Shown here piece after piece: positions 15,974 to 25,225 of a stretch of DNA of 64,000 nt. The position numbers and the translations under genes are program-made. The notes under the pieces were generated by a model. It did not search any database. It had not been told where the DNA came from and was given only the letters and a program-made list of their open reading frames with translations. This DNA comes from Flaviflagellibacter sp963786225. Lineage in GTDB: Bacteria > Pseudomonadota > Alphaproteobacteria > Rhizobiales > Methylopilaceae. Location: NCBI GenBank assembly GCA_963786225.1, contig CAWAYQ010000016.1:186001-250000 (forward strand). Reading direction: 5' to 3'. Within the stretch, counting starts at the first letter, position 1, and every line of letters starts with the position of its first letter.

Positions 15974-16105
15974 ACTCGACCACAAAATCCGCATCATCAC
16001 GAAAGCTGGGACGAGACCGTGTACGGGCTCAGCGGCGTGACGACCTTCGTCATCGGCGGCAAACGGGTGGACCTCAAGCCCGGAGAGAGTGTTCTTGGGT
16101 CAAGA
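15974..16105 (+). pseudogene. Cupin domain remnant
   Basis: An open segment reads HHHESWDETVYGLSGVTTFV then IGGKRVDLKPGESV, the first cupin motif with its metal-binding histidines and Glu. The 5' part and the second cupin motif are missing; the frame continues into a hairpin repeat and stops soon after. It is a truncated gene copy bounded by element copy 5 on the left and the hairpin at 16115-16160 on the right. Confidence 0.6.
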
Positions 16106-16114
16106 CGCCCAGAT

Positions 16115-16160
16115 TTCAAACTGAGGCACTACCCAATTTCGGGTAGTGTCTCAGCTTGAA
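16115..16160. repeat. Long inverted repeat (about 20 bp stem)
   Basis: TTCAAACTGAGGCACTACCC, loop AATTTC, then GGGTAGTGTCTCAGCTTGAA: a long stem with one G-T pair and one mismatch and no following T-run, so it is not a normal terminator. It marks the truncated end of the cupin remnant and may be the end or relic of a mobile element. Confidence 0.6.
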
Positions 16161-16204
16161 GTTCTGATCATATGCTCGTCACCACCAGCCTCTAGGATTG
16201 TTCA

Positions 16205-16711
16205 ATGCCTTCTGGGCCGACATCTCACTCCATCGAAGTGCGGACTGCGAAGAAGGATGATCTAGACGCCCTCGTCGAGCTTAATCGCCCGGTCCAGAAT
16301 CTCCATGCGCGGCTATATCCGAACGACTTCCGGGCGGACACCGACGACGCCGAAGTGAGGCAGTTCTTTGAGGCGCGCTTGGCCGCCTCGGGAAGCACCG
16401 TGATCATCGCGGAAATTTCGGGGAAGCCAGTCGGCTATATCTGGTTCGATGTGCGGCCACGGCCCGAAAACGCATTCAAACTTGCTCGCCCATGTATCTA
16501 CATACATCAAATATCGGTTGGGCCTGACGCCCGCCGCCAGGGCGTTGGTACCGTCCTTATGCGCTATGTTGAACGACAGGCAATGTCTCAAGGCATTCCT
16601 GAAATCGATCTGGACACTTGGGCGGCCAACCATGAGGCGCATGCCTTCTTTGAGGCTCATGGCTTTGCGAAGTTCAATATGGTGCTCCGGCGACCGGTGA
16701 ATGGTGCCTAG
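16205..16711 (+). CDS. GNAT family N-acetyltransferase
   Basis: 168 residues with the GNAT fold: N-terminal SIEVRTAKKDDLDALVELNR, central sheet VIIAEISGKPVGYIWF, acetyl-CoA-binding motif HQISVGPDARRQGVGTVLMR (about 100-120, the R-R-Q-G-V-G loop) and C-terminal ANHEAHAFFEAHGFAKF. Substrate not predictable. Sits next to gene debris and the hairpin, in a variable part of the window. Confidence 0.85.
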   Translation: MPSGPTSHSIEVRTAKKDDLDALVELNRPVQNLHARLYPNDFRADTDDAEVRQFFEARLAASGSTVIIAEISGKPVGYIWFDVRPRPENAFKLARPCIYIHQISVGPDARRQGVGTVLMRYVERQAMSQGIPEIDLDTWAANHEAHAFFEAHGFAKFNMVLRRPVNGA

Positions 16712-16721
16712 CGCGCACCTC

Positions 16722-16889
16722 CTACAACCGCTTAACCCCCGCATCCAAATGCGTCTTGTACGCCTTCTCCTCGGCGTCGCGCTTCTGCATCATCTCCTCA
16801 TAGGCCTTCTTGGCCTCGTCGGAGAGGGTGACGCGCTTGGCCTTGGCCTTTTTGCGCGGTGGGGCTTTCTTGAAGATGTTGTCGGTCAT
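16722..16889 (-). CDS. Small Lys-rich protein, 55 aa, coupled to fba
   Basis: MTDNIFKKAPPRKKAKAKRV... followed by a charged helix (DEAKKAYEEMMQKRDAEEKA). Its ATG overlaps the fba stop codon (ATGA), which indicates translational coupling as the last gene of the glycolytic operon. Function unknown; the natural Lys/Glu helix pattern and coupling support it as real. Confidence 0.65.
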   Translation of the reverse strand: MTDNIFKKAPPRKKAKAKRVTLSDEAKKAYEEMMQKRDAEEKAYKTHLDAGVKRL

Positions 16890-17974
16890 TCGGCGGCTGC
16901 TGCCTTTGCGCTTTCGATGCGGGGGTCGAGTTCGCCCTTGGCGTAACGCTGAGCCATTACGCTGAGCGGCAGAATCTTGATTTTCGAGGCGTTGCCCGCG
17001 GTGCCGAACTCCTGCAGGCGGTCGGAGCAGAGCTTCTCCATCGCCTCCATTGCGGGCTTCAGGTATTTACGCGGGTCGAATTCGGACGGGCTCTCGACGA
17101 AGACCTTGCGGATGGCGCCGGTGATGGCCATGCGGTTGTCGGTGTCGATGTTGATCTTGCGGACGCCGTGCTTGATGCCGCGCTGGATCTCTTCCACCGG
17201 CACGCCCCAGGTTTCCTTCATCTGGCCGCCGTATTTGTTGATGATCTCCTGGAGATATTCCGGCACGGACGATGAACCGTGCATGACAAGATGCATGTTC
17301 GGCAGGCGGCTGTGGATTTCCTCGATCACGTTCATCGCCAGGACTTCGCCGTCGGGCTTGCGCGAGAATTTGTAGGCGCCGTGCGAGGTGCCCATCGCGA
17401 CCGCGAGCGCGTCGACCTTGGTCTTGGCGACGAAATCGACCGCCTGGTCGGGATCGGTGAGGAGCTTGTCGTGCGAGAGCTTGCCCTCGAAACCGTGGCC
17501 GTCCTCTTTCTCGCCTTCGCCCGATTCCAGCGAACCGAGCACGCCGAGTTCGCCCTCGACCGAGCAGCCGGCCCAATGCGCCATGTCCGCGACGCGCTTG
17601 GTGATGCCGAGATTGTAGTCGTACTCGGCGGGAGTCTTGCCGTCGGCCATCAGCGAGCCGTCCATCATCACCGAGGTGAAGCCGGCCTGGATGGCCGTGG
17701 CGCAGGTGGCTTCGTTGTTGCCGTGGTCGAGGTGCATGCAGATCGGGATGTGCGGATAGATTTCGACCAGAGCGTCGATCATCCTGGCCAGCATGATGTC
17801 GTTGGCGTATTGGCGCGCGCCGCGCGAGGCCTGGATGATGACCGGCGCGTCAAGCTTGTCGGCGGCGGCGCCGATGGCGAGCGCCTGCTCCATATTGTTG
17901 ATGTTGAAGGCCGGGACGCCGTAGCCGTGCTCGGCGGCGTGGTCGAGAAGCTGACGGAGGGTTATGCGGGCCAT
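16886..17974 (-). CDS. fba: Class II fructose-bisphosphate aldolase
   Basis: 362 residues. Zinc-dependent aldolase of the long, Calvin-cycle type: NINNMEQALAIGAAAD near the start, metal ligands in CMHLDHGNN (about 78-86), VEGELGVLGSLESGEGEKED insert, HGAYKFSRKPDG, VMHGSSSVPEYLQEIINKYG (about 230-250), NIDTDNRMA. Converts fructose-1,6-bisphosphate to DHAP and GAP and the reverse. 38 bases downstream of pgk. Confidence 0.95.
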   Translation of the reverse strand: MARITLRQLLDHAAEHGYGVPAFNINNMEQALAIGAAADKLDAPVIIQASRGARQYANDIMLARMIDALVEIYPHIPICMHLDHGNNEATCATAIQAGFTSVMMDGSLMADGKTPAEYDYNLGITKRVADMAHWAGCSVEGELGVLGSLESGEGEKEDGHGFEGKLSHDKLLTDPDQAVDFVAKTKVDALAVAMGTSHGAYKFSRKPDGEVLAMNVIEEIHSRLPNMHLVMHGSSSVPEYLQEIINKYGGQMKETWGVPVEEIQRGIKHGVRKINIDTDNRMAITGAIRKVFVESPSEFDPRKYLKPAMEAMEKLCSDRLQEFGTAGNASKIKILPLSVMAQRYAKGELDPRIESAKAAAAE

Positions 17975-18012
17975 TTGCGGTCTCTCCGGACATGTGCGGT
18001 TTCGGCGGTAAT

Positions 18013-19213
18013 CTAGAGCGCTTTCCTGAGCGCTTCCACACCCGGCAGCGGCTTGCCTTCAAGCCATTCAAGAAATGCGCCGCCGGCGGTCGAGATATAG
18101 CTGAAATCGTCCGCCGCGCGCGCGTGATTCAAGGCGGCGACCGTGTCTCCGCCGCCGGCGACGGACAGAAGTCTGCCGGCCTTCGTCAACTCGGCCGCCT
18201 TTCGCGCCACCGCGACGGTGGCGGCGTCGAAGGGCTCCATCTCGAAAGCGCCGAACGGGCCGTTCCAGACGAGGGTTCTTGTGTCTTCGAGAAGTGCGGA
18301 CACCTCCGCGACGCTTTTCGCGCCGGCATCGAGGATCATCTCGTCCTGGCCGACCATGTCGACCGGGACGGTGCGGCTGTCGGCATGCGCCTTGAACTCT
18401 TTCGCCACGACAGCGTCGGACGGAAGCACGATGGTGCAGCCGGCGGCTTTCGCCTTCTCCTGGATGTCGCGCGCGGTTTCGAGATGGTCGCGCTCGCACA
18501 GGCTCTTGCCGACCGCCATGCCGTTCGCGGCCAGAAACGTATTGGCCATGCCGCCGCCGATGATCAAAGTATCGACCTTGCCGACGAGGTTTCCGAGCAA
18601 GTTCGATTTTCGACGACACCTTCGCGCCGCCGACGACGGCCGCGACCGGATGCTCCGGATGCGACAGCGCCTTGTCGAGAGCTTCGAGCTCGGCCTGCAT
18701 CGAGCGGCCGGCATAGGCGGGCAGGGCGCCCGCGAGGCCGACGATCGAAGCCGCCGAACGGTGGGCGACGGAAAACGCGTCGTTGACGAAGAGATCGCCG
18801 AGCTTTGCGAGCTTTGCGGTGAAGTCCGGATCGTCCTTTTCCTCGCCCGCGTGGAAACGGAGATTTTCGAGGAGAAGGACGTCTCCGTCCTTCATGGCGG
18901 CGACGGCTTTCTCGGCCTCGGGGCCGACGCAATCGTTCGCAAAGGCGACTGGCCGGCCGAGCGCGGCTTCCACGGCCGGCACGATCTGTTTCAGGCTCTG
19001 CGTTTCGTCGCGCGTGCCCTTGGGGCGGCCCATATGGGCGATGAGGATCGCGCGGCCGCCGCGCGATGTGATGTCCTCGATCGTCGGCAGCGCGGCCTGG
19101 ATGCGCGTGTCGTCGGTGACGCGGCCGTCTTCCATCGGAAGATTGAAATCGACGCGAACGAGAACGCGCTTTCCAGAAACGTCGGCCTCGTCGAGCGTGC
19201 GGAAATCAGGCAA
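18013..19213 (-). CDS. pgk: Phosphoglycerate kinase, frame broken by one extra base
   Basis: N-terminal part MPDFRTLDEADVSGKRVLVR, RVDFNLPM, AHMGRPKG, LLLENLRFHAGEE and AVVGGAKVSSKIEL reads in one frame; the remainder LLGNLVGKVDTLIIGGGMAN through ALVWNGPFGAFE-like and AGGGDTVAA reads in another. Removing one A near 18599-18601 (CTTGCTC to CTGCTC on the minus strand) restores a normal 399-residue enzyme that transfers phosphate between 1,3-bisphosphoglycerate and ADP. As the enzyme is essential for glycolysis/gluconeogenesis, a sequencing error is more likely than a true lesion. Confidence 0.9.
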
Positions 19214-19364
19214 TTGCTACCTCGAATTATACGACGAGACAGAGCTGTCCCAATTGTTGTTCGACCGGCGATGTTTCCGCGGGCGATCGCAGAAATACGA
19301 CTGAGCAAGACTTGGATCCGTCAGTCCCGCAAAATAAGCATTGCGAGACTGAATTTCTTCGTCA

Positions 19365-20375
19365 TTACAGAAGCTTGCTCATCGCAACGGCCGTATCGGC
19401 CATCCGGTTCGAGAAGCCCCATTCGTTGTCGTACCAGGACAGGACGCGCACCAGATTGCCGTCGATGACCTTGGTCTGGTCGAGCGCGAAGCTGGACGAA
19501 GCGGGGTTGTGGTTGAAGTCGGTCGAGACGAGCGGCTCGTCCACGACCTCAAGAATGCCCTTCAGCTGCTGCTTCGACGCGGCGACCACGGCGGCGTTCA
19601 CTTCGTCCACGGTCGTCGGGCGCTTCGGCACGAACTTGAAGTCCACCACCGAGACGTTCGGCGTCGGTACGCGGATCGAGGTGCCGTCGAGCTTGCCCTT
19701 GAGCTCCGGCACAACGAGGCCGATGGCCTTCGCCGCGCCCGTCGAGGTCGGGATCATCGAGAGCGCCGCCGCGCGGGCGCGGTAGAGATCCTTGTGCATG
19801 GTGTCGAGCGTCGGCTGGTCGCCGGTGTAGGAATGGATCGTCGTCATGAAGCCCTTCTCGATGCCGATGGCATCGTTGAGGACCTTCGCGATCGGGCCGA
19901 GGCAGTTCGTCGTGCACGAGGCGTTCGAGACGATGACATGGTCCTTCGTCAGCTGGTCGTGGTTGACGCCGTAGACGACGGTGAGATCGGAATTGTCGCC
20001 GGGCGCCGAGATCAGGACGCGCTTCGCGCCGGCCTCGATATGGGCCATGGCCTTGTCACGCGCGGTGAAGAGGCCGGTGCATTCGAGCGCGATGTCGACC
20101 TTGAGCTCCTTGTGCGGCAGTTCGGCCGGGTTCCGGATCGCGGTGACCTTGATCTTGCCGTGGCCTTCGACCTCGATGAAATCGCCGTCGACGAGGACCT
20201 TGGCCGGGAATTTGCCGTGCACCGAGTCATGACGCAGGAGGTGGGCATTGGTTTCGACCGGGCCGAGATCGTTGATGGCGACGACGAGGATGTCCTTGCG
20301 CCCGGATTCGACGATGCCGCGCAGGACAAGGCGTCCGATGCGCCCGAAACCGTTGATCGCAACCCGAACCGCCAT
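19365..20375 (-). CDS. gap: Glyceraldehyde-3-phosphate dehydrogenase, type I
   Basis: 336 residues, complete. NAD-binding NGFGRIGRLVLRG at the N terminus, catalytic Cys in SNASCTTNCLGP (about 150-161), substrate-binding STGAAKAIGLVVPELKGKLD and the C-terminal WYDNEWGFSNRM. Catalyses the phosphorylating oxidation of GAP with NAD(P). Lies between tkt (30 bases upstream) and pgk (151 bases downstream). Confidence 0.96.
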   Translation of the reverse strand: MAVRVAINGFGRIGRLVLRGIVESGRKDILVVAINDLGPVETNAHLLRHDSVHGKFPAKVLVDGDFIEVEGHGKIKVTAIRNPAELPHKELKVDIALECTGLFTARDKAMAHIEAGAKRVLISAPGDNSDLTVVYGVNHDQLTKDHVIVSNASCTTNCLGPIAKVLNDAIGIEKGFMTTIHSYTGDQPTLDTMHKDLYRARAAALSMIPTSTGAAKAIGLVVPELKGKLDGTSIRVPTPNVSVVDFKFVPKRPTTVDEVNAAVVAASKQQLKGILEVVDEPLVSTDFNHNPASSSFALDQTKVIDGNLVRVLSWYDNEWGFSNRMADTAVAMSKLL

Positions 20376-20405
20376 ATTCGTCTCTCCTTTACGTGCCTTA
20401 CGTGC

Positions 20406-22403
20406 TCAGCGCCCAAGCTTCTTGCGGGCAGCGGCCACGACGGCGTCCGTCGTGATGCCGAAATGCTTGTAGACCTCTTTTGCCGGACCGGACGCGCCGA
20501 AGCCCGTCATTCCGATGAAAGCTCCGTCCGTGCCGATGATCTCGTCCCAGCCCATGCGGATCGCGGCTTCGACGCCGACGCGCACCGGGGCGGTGCCGAG
20601 CACTTCGCGGCGATAGTCTTCGGACTGCTCAAAGAACAGGTCCATGCAGGGGACGGAAACGACGCGGGTCGGAATGCCGGCCTTGTCGAGGACGTCCTTG
20701 GCTTCCACCGCGAGCGATACCTCGGAGCCCGAGGCGAAGATCGAGATCTCGGCCTTGCCGTCGGCTGAGCGCAGTTCATAGGCGCCGCGCGCGGTGAGGT
20801 TCTTGCCGGAATCCTCCAGGCGAACCTGAGGCAGGTTCTGGCGGGTGAGGGCCAGAATGCTCGGGCGATCCCGGTGCTTGACCGCGAGTTCCCAGGCTTC
20901 CGCGGTTTCCACCGTGTCGGCCGGGCGGAACACCAGCAGCCGCGGAATGGCGCGCAGCGCCGCGAGATGTTCGACCGGCTGATGGGTCGGGCCGTCTTCG
21001 CCGACGCCGATCGAATCGTGCGTGAAGACGAAGATCGAGCCAAGGCCCATGAGCGAGGCGAGGCGGATCGACGGGCGGCAATAATCCGAGAACACAAGGA
21101 AGGTCGCGCCGAGCGGGATGAGGCCGCCGTGCAGCGCCATGCCGTTGACGGCCGCGGCCATGCCGTGTTCGCGGATGCCCCAATGGATGTAGCGGCCCTT
21201 GTAATTACCGGGCGTGATTTCCGTGAACGCCTTGATCTTGGTGTTGTTCGAGGGCGTCAGGTCGGCCGAGCCGGAGATGAGTTCCGGCAGGGCGTCTGCG
21301 ATGGCTTCGAGCACGATCTCCGAGCTCTTGCGGGTCGCGACTTCCTGCGGCGCGTCGAACAGGCGCGTCTTCAGGTTCTGGATCGCGGCGGAGAATTCCG
21401 CCGGAAGCTCGCCCTTGATGCGGCGGTCGAACTCGCCGCGCTTTGCAGGGTCAAGCGCCTTGAAACGCTTGTCCCATTCGGTGTGGGCGGACCGCGAGCG
21501 CAGGCCGGCGAGGCGCCAGGCATCGAGAACGTCGGTCGGCACTTCGAAGGCGGGGGTTTCCCAGTTCAGCGCCTTGCGGGTCGCGGCGATTTCCTCGGCG
21601 CCGAGCGGCGAGCCGTGGGCGCCAGAGGTGCCGGCCTTTTTCGGTGCGCCGAAGCCGATCGTGGTCTTGCAGCCGATATAGGTCGGCCTGTCGCTTTTAT
21701 GCGCGTCCTCGATGGCTTTCGCGATGGCTTCGGGATCGTGGCCGTCAATACGAACCGCGTTCCAGTTCGCGGACTTGAAGCGTGCGGCCTGATCGACCGA
21801 ATCGGACAGCGAGGTCGGTCCGTCGATGGAGATGTGGTTATCGTCGTGGAACACGATCAGCTTGTTCAGCTTGAGGTGTCCGGCGATGGCGATCGATTCC
21901 TGGCTTATGCCTTCCATCAGGTCGCCGTCGGAGCATAGGACATAAGTATAATGATCGACGGCGGCGGGGCCGTATTCCTCGGCCAGAATGCGTTCCGCGA
22001 GCGCCATGCCGACCGCGTTGCCGAGGCCCTGGCCGAGCGGGCCGGTCGTGGTCTCGATGCCGAGCGTCTTGAAGTTTTCCGGATGGCCCGGCGTTTTCGA
22101 CTCGAGCTGACGGAATTTCTTGATGTCGTCGATAGATACGCTCTCATACCCGGTGAGGTAGAGCAGCGCGTAGATCAGCATGGAGCCGTGGCCGGCCGAC
22201 AGCACGAAGCGGTCGCGGTCGGGCCAATGCGGCGCCATGGGATCGAATTTCAGAAACCGCGTAAAAAGAACGGTCGCGATGTCGGCCGCGCCCATTGGAA
22301 GGCCGGGATGACCGGATTTGGCCTTTTCCACGGCATCCATTGCGAGAAAGCGCACGGCGTTCGCCATGCGGTCGTGTTTTTCACGGGAGATTTGTGTCGA
22401 CAT
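20406..22403 (-). CDS. tkt: Transketolase
   Basis: 665 residues. Start MSTQISREKHDRMANAVRFL; thiamine-diphosphate binding CSDGDLMEGISQES (about 155-168) and HGSPLG (about 260); pyrimidine-binding half IREHGMAAAVNGMALHGGLI (about 405-425); phosphate contacts SIGVGEDGPTHQP. Moves two-carbon units in the pentose phosphate and Calvin pathways. First gene of tkt-gap-pgk-fba. The upstream Met (22418) is rejected because it adds only MRHRN. Confidence 0.96.
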   Translation of the reverse strand: MSTQISREKHDRMANAVRFLAMDAVEKAKSGHPGLPMGAADIATVLFTRFLKFDPMAPHWPDRDRFVLSAGHGSMLIYALLYLTGYESVSIDDIKKFRQLESKTPGHPENFKTLGIETTTGPLGQGLGNAVGMALAERILAEEYGPAAVDHYTYVLCSDGDLMEGISQESIAIAGHLKLNKLIVFHDDNHISIDGPTSLSDSVDQAARFKSANWNAVRIDGHDPEAIAKAIEDAHKSDRPTYIGCKTTIGFGAPKKAGTSGAHGSPLGAEEIAATRKALNWETPAFEVPTDVLDAWRLAGLRSRSAHTEWDKRFKALDPAKRGEFDRRIKGELPAEFSAAIQNLKTRLFDAPQEVATRKSSEIVLEAIADALPELISGSADLTPSNNTKIKAFTEITPGNYKGRYIHWGIREHGMAAAVNGMALHGGLIPLGATFLVFSDYCRPSIRLASLMGLGSIFVFTHDSIGVGEDGPTHQPVEHLAALRAIPRLLVFRPADTVETAEAWELAVKHRDRPSILALTRQNLPQVRLEDSGKNLTARGAYELRSADGKAEISIFASGSEVSLAVEAKDVLDKAGIPTRVVSVPCMDLFFEQSEDYRREVLGTAPVRVGVEAAIRMGWDEIIGTDGAFIGMTGFGASGPAKEVYKHFGITTDAVVAAARKKLGR

Positions 22404-22655
22404 GTTACGGTGCCGCACGGGGTGGGCCGGGAGCAGCCGTAGGCGCGGGGTGGGACACTTAGCACTCTGACGGCCTTAGTCAACGCAGCATGAATTACGC
22501 TTAAGTTACGTAACCATCTGCGTGACAGTTCCAGTTGAATATGCGGGGAATTCATTGACGCCGCGCCGAACCCCCCTCCATAATTCGAACGGGCGGGAAA
22601 TTGTTCAACTGCGTAGACCTTCAAACCCCCAAGCGCGGCTGCTGCCGGGGAGTAA

Positions 22656-22937
22656 ATGCGTATGAGGGATACCGCACTCGGAGTAGCGCTCCGCCGGCTG
22701 GAGTCAGCCGTCGGTGTGCTTGAGGCGGCTTCGGCACGTGCTCTGGACTCTCGTCGGACGGGCGCCGATCGGGAAACCGAAATCGCGCTTCTTGCCGATG
22801 ACCGGGCACGTCTTGCCGAAGAGCTGGATAATTCCAATGCGCGCACGACGCGCCTCGAATCCACAAACCGTGAAGTTGCCCGGCGGCTCGATTCGGCCAT
22901 CGAGACCATTCGCGACGTCTTGAACAATTCGGATTGA
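22656..22937 (+). CDS. DUF4164 family coiled-coil protein
   Basis: 93 residues, entirely helical (ETEIALLADDRARLAEELDN), of the DUF4164 family found directly upstream of zapA in Rhizobiales. ATG 22656 or 22662 (MRDTALG). The gene pair with zapA suggests a role near cell division, but no function is established. Confidence 0.75.
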   Translation: MRMRDTALGVALRRLESAVGVLEAASARALDSRRTGADRETEIALLADDRARLAEELDNSNARTTRLESTNREVARRLDSAIETIRDVLNNSD

Positions 22938-22950
22938 GGGCGCGACGCAA

Positions 22951-23331
22951 ATGGCCGAAGTGACCGTGACCATTGCCGGACGCAATTATCGGATGGCGTG
23001 CGACGATGGCCAGGAAGACCATCTTCACAAGCTCGGAGATCTCGTCGATCGGAAGATCGCGGACATGCGCGCAAGCTTCGGCGAAATAGGCGACATGCGT
23101 TTGACGGTCATGGCAGGAATCGTCATCGCCGACGAACTGGCCGAGGCCAGGCGCAAGATCGGCGAGCTCGATGATAAGATCGAGCTGCTGCGGAACGCCG
23201 ACGCCAAAGGCGTGATCGCGTCCGACCACGATACGGCGCAGGCCGTGGAAATGGTCGACCATCTCGCCGAGCGGCTGGAAGTTTTGGCGGCGGATCTGCG
23301 CACAAGGCTCAAGACCGGCGCTGGCGCTTGA
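22951..23331 (+). CDS. zapA: Cell division protein ZapA
   Basis: 126 residues with the ZapA head (VTVTIAGRNYRMACDDGQED, HLHKLGDLVDRKIADMR) and a long C-terminal coiled coil. It binds and bundles FtsZ filaments at the division site. 13 bases behind the DUF4164 gene and directly before the 6S RNA, the classic zapA-ssrS order. Confidence 0.93.
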   Translation: MAEVTVTIAGRNYRMACDDGQEDHLHKLGDLVDRKIADMRASFGEIGDMRLTVMAGIVIADELAEARRKIGELDDKIELLRNADAKGVIASDHDTAQAVEMVDHLAERLEVLAADLRTRLKTGAGA

Positions 23332-23345
23332 GGCGCTGACGGCCT

Positions 23346-23510
23346 AGATTAAGAGGGCGGTGCTGCTGGGTTGGTCAGGAAACTGTATTCCCGGGGCCTT
23401 ATCGATCTCAACGGGAGCTGTCCCTGTCCTCGCCCCTGGGCTTGGGCACATGGCGCCCACCTACTTAGGTAGGTTCCCGGGATCGAAAAATCCGACGGCT
23501 TTTGCGGCTC
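23346..23510 (+). ncRNA. ssrS: 6S RNA (approximate ends)
   Basis: The region directly after zapA holds the features expected of alphaproteobacterial 6S RNA: a 5' side with GGTCAGGAAACTGTATTCCC, a central bubble with GGGAGCTGTCCCTG, and a 3' side GCGCCCACCTACTTAGGTAG followed by GTTCCCGGG and ATCGAAAAATCCGACGGCTT. It mimics an open promoter and binds sigma70-RNA polymerase. The position between zapA and 5-FCL matches the conserved context, here stretched by a repeat and a transporter gene. Ends not determined. Confidence 0.65.
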
Positions 23511-23535
23511 CGCACTTACAGTCTCGCCACGGTTG

Positions 23536-23687
23536 CCCTCCCTCCCCCTTGTGGGGAGGGCCGAGAGCGCGAAGCGCTCCGGGGTGGGGGGCTCTGGCTC
23601 TACCCGGCGCTGCTTCCTATCGACCGGCCATCACCCCACCCCGCTCGTGCTCCGCACGAGTTCGGCCCTCCCCATTCAGGGGAGGGA
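23536..23687. repeat. Two-armed palindromic repeat element, copy 6
   Basis: CCCTCCCTCCCCCTTGTGGGGAGGG, GAGCGCGAAGCGCTC, CGGGGTGGGGG, a spacer, then CACCCCACCCCGCTCGTGCT and the inverse terminal hairpin. Lies between 6S RNA and the TauE-like gene. Confidence 0.85.
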
Positions 23688-23698
23688 CAGGCACCTGG

Positions 23699-24448
23699 TT
23701 ACGCCAGCAACAGCTCCACGCCGCTGTGAACCAGCTTGAGCCCGACGATCATCATCAGCGCGTAGATGATCTTGTAGAAGCGCTCGTGGTTGGTTCTGCG
23801 GACCAGCCAGACGCCCGCCCAGGTGGATACCACCGCGAGCGGGATAAGCGCGGCCGTCGTCAGCAGGTTCTGCGGCGTGAACTGGCCGAGCGCGACGAAA
23901 CCCGGCAGCTTGATCCAGTTGACGATTGCAAAAAACACCAGACTGGTGCCGACGAAAACATCGCGCGGAAGCCGCTGCGGCAGGACGTACAGCTGAAACG
24001 GCGGTGCGCCGGCATTGGCAATCATGCTGGTGAAGCCTGAGACCGCGCCCCAGAAAAACCCCGCCGGAACGCCGCCCTTTTTGGGCGTGAGGTCCTTTGC
24101 GAAGAGATTGCGCGCGCCGAAGGTGATCGAGATCGTCCCGAGAGCAAGATAGAACGCGCCGTCGGATACCTTCGCCGCGAGCAGAAAACCGAGCAGAATT
24201 CCGAACGTCGCGCTTGGAATGAGGATGATCAGGTTGCGCTTGTCCCATTTGCGCCAATAGGCCCAGACGCCGATGACATCCTGGACGATGAGGATGGGCA
24301 GCGTGATCGCCGCCGCCTGGACCGGCGCGACGACGAGCGCGAGAAGCGGAACGGCAAGCGTGCCGATACCGGCAAACCCGCCTTTGCCGAGGCCGAGCAG
24401 AATGACCGCCGGCACCGCGACGAGGTAGAAATACGGATTGTCGATCAT
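23699..24448 (-). CDS. TauE/SafE-like membrane transporter
   Basis: 249 residues with about eight hydrophobic helices. N terminus LVAVPAVILLGLGKGGFAGIG and SGFTSMIANAGAPPFQLYVL (about 139-158) carry the Gly-rich inner-helix motifs of the TauE/SafE family. These export sulphite or organosulphonates, or other small anions; the substrate here is unknown. Divergent from 5-FCL, within the normally tight zapA-ssrS-5-FCL block, so it may be an insertion. Confidence 0.85.
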   Translation of the reverse strand: MIDNPYFYLVAVPAVILLGLGKGGFAGIGTLAVPLLALVVAPVQAAAITLPILIVQDVIGVWAYWRKWDKRNLIILIPSATFGILLGFLLAAKVSDGAFYLALGTISITFGARNLFAKDLTPKKGGVPAGFFWGAVSGFTSMIANAGAPPFQLYVLPQRLPRDVFVGTSLVFFAIVNWIKLPGFVALGQFTPQNLLTTAALIPLAVVSTWAGVWLVRRTNHERFYKIIYALMMIVGLKLVHSGVELLLA

Positions 24449-24606
24449 CGTTGCGCCGCGTGACGTGCGGGGGTGGGACCCTGCGGGCGATGTCGATGCG
24501 CCGGTTTCCGGGTCGAGGCAAGTGCGACGACGGTCTCATATGCCGTTGTTTGGCCACGGCGCGGCCGGCGGACGTGCGCCAATTGCGTGTGCTAATCTTC
24601 GCGCCG

Positions 24607-25215
24607 ATGACCGCTTCCCCCAAAAACGCACATGCCGAGAAAGCCGCGGTCCGCGCCGTCAAGATCGCACTCAGGCGCAAGCTTTCGGAACCCGAGGCGG
24701 GCGCCGCCGCGGAGAATGCCGCGGAGCATGCGATGCAACTGCTCGGCGATGTCGCCGGCAAAATTGTTTCCCTCTATATGCCGATCCAGGGGGAGTTGAA
24801 GCTTGGACCGCTGGCGAACAGGCTTCGGAAGGCGGGCGCGCTCCTGGCCCTGCCGCGCGTGCTTTCGGGCGATGAGCCGATGACGTTCCGGGCATGGCGG
24901 GCGGACGATCCGCTGGCCAAAGGCTTCGGCGGCATCCGCGAGCCGGATCCATCCGCGCCGCTCGTGACGCCCGATATCGTGGTGGTGCCGCTTGCGGCGT
25001 TCGACCGCCGGGGATTTCGCATCGGATACGGCAAGGGCCATTTCGACCGGACGCTTGGGCCCTTGGCCCGCGAGGAGCGTCCGCTGATGGTGGGATACGC
25101 CTTCGCGCTGCAGGAAGTGGAGGAAGTGCCCCGCGAATTGCACGATGTCCCGCTCGACGCGGTGGTAACCGAGACGGAGATCATCCGTTGCAATTTGGCC
25201 CGGATCGGTATTTGA
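24607..25215 (+). CDS. 5-formyltetrahydrofolate cyclo-ligase
   Basis: 202 residues. Signature KIVSLYMPIQGELKLGPLA (about 58-76), ALPRVLSGDEPMTFRAW, DIVVVPLAAFDRRGFRIGYG (about 125-145) with the conserved GYGKGHFDRTL. Converts 5-formyl-THF to 5,10-methenyl-THF using ATP. Start MTASPKN at 24607; upstream in-frame Met residues give an unnatural Cys/Arg-rich leader. The ygfA-like gene normally follows 6S RNA. Confidence 0.92.
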   Translation: MTASPKNAHAEKAAVRAVKIALRRKLSEPEAGAAAENAAEHAMQLLGDVAGKIVSLYMPIQGELKLGPLANRLRKAGALLALPRVLSGDEPMTFRAWRADDPLAKGFGGIREPDPSAPLVTPDIVVVPLAAFDRRGFRIGYGKGHFDRTLGPLAREERPLMVGYAFALQEVEEVPRELHDVPLDAVVTETEIIRCNLARIGI

Positions 25216-25225
25216 CACTCCGCCA

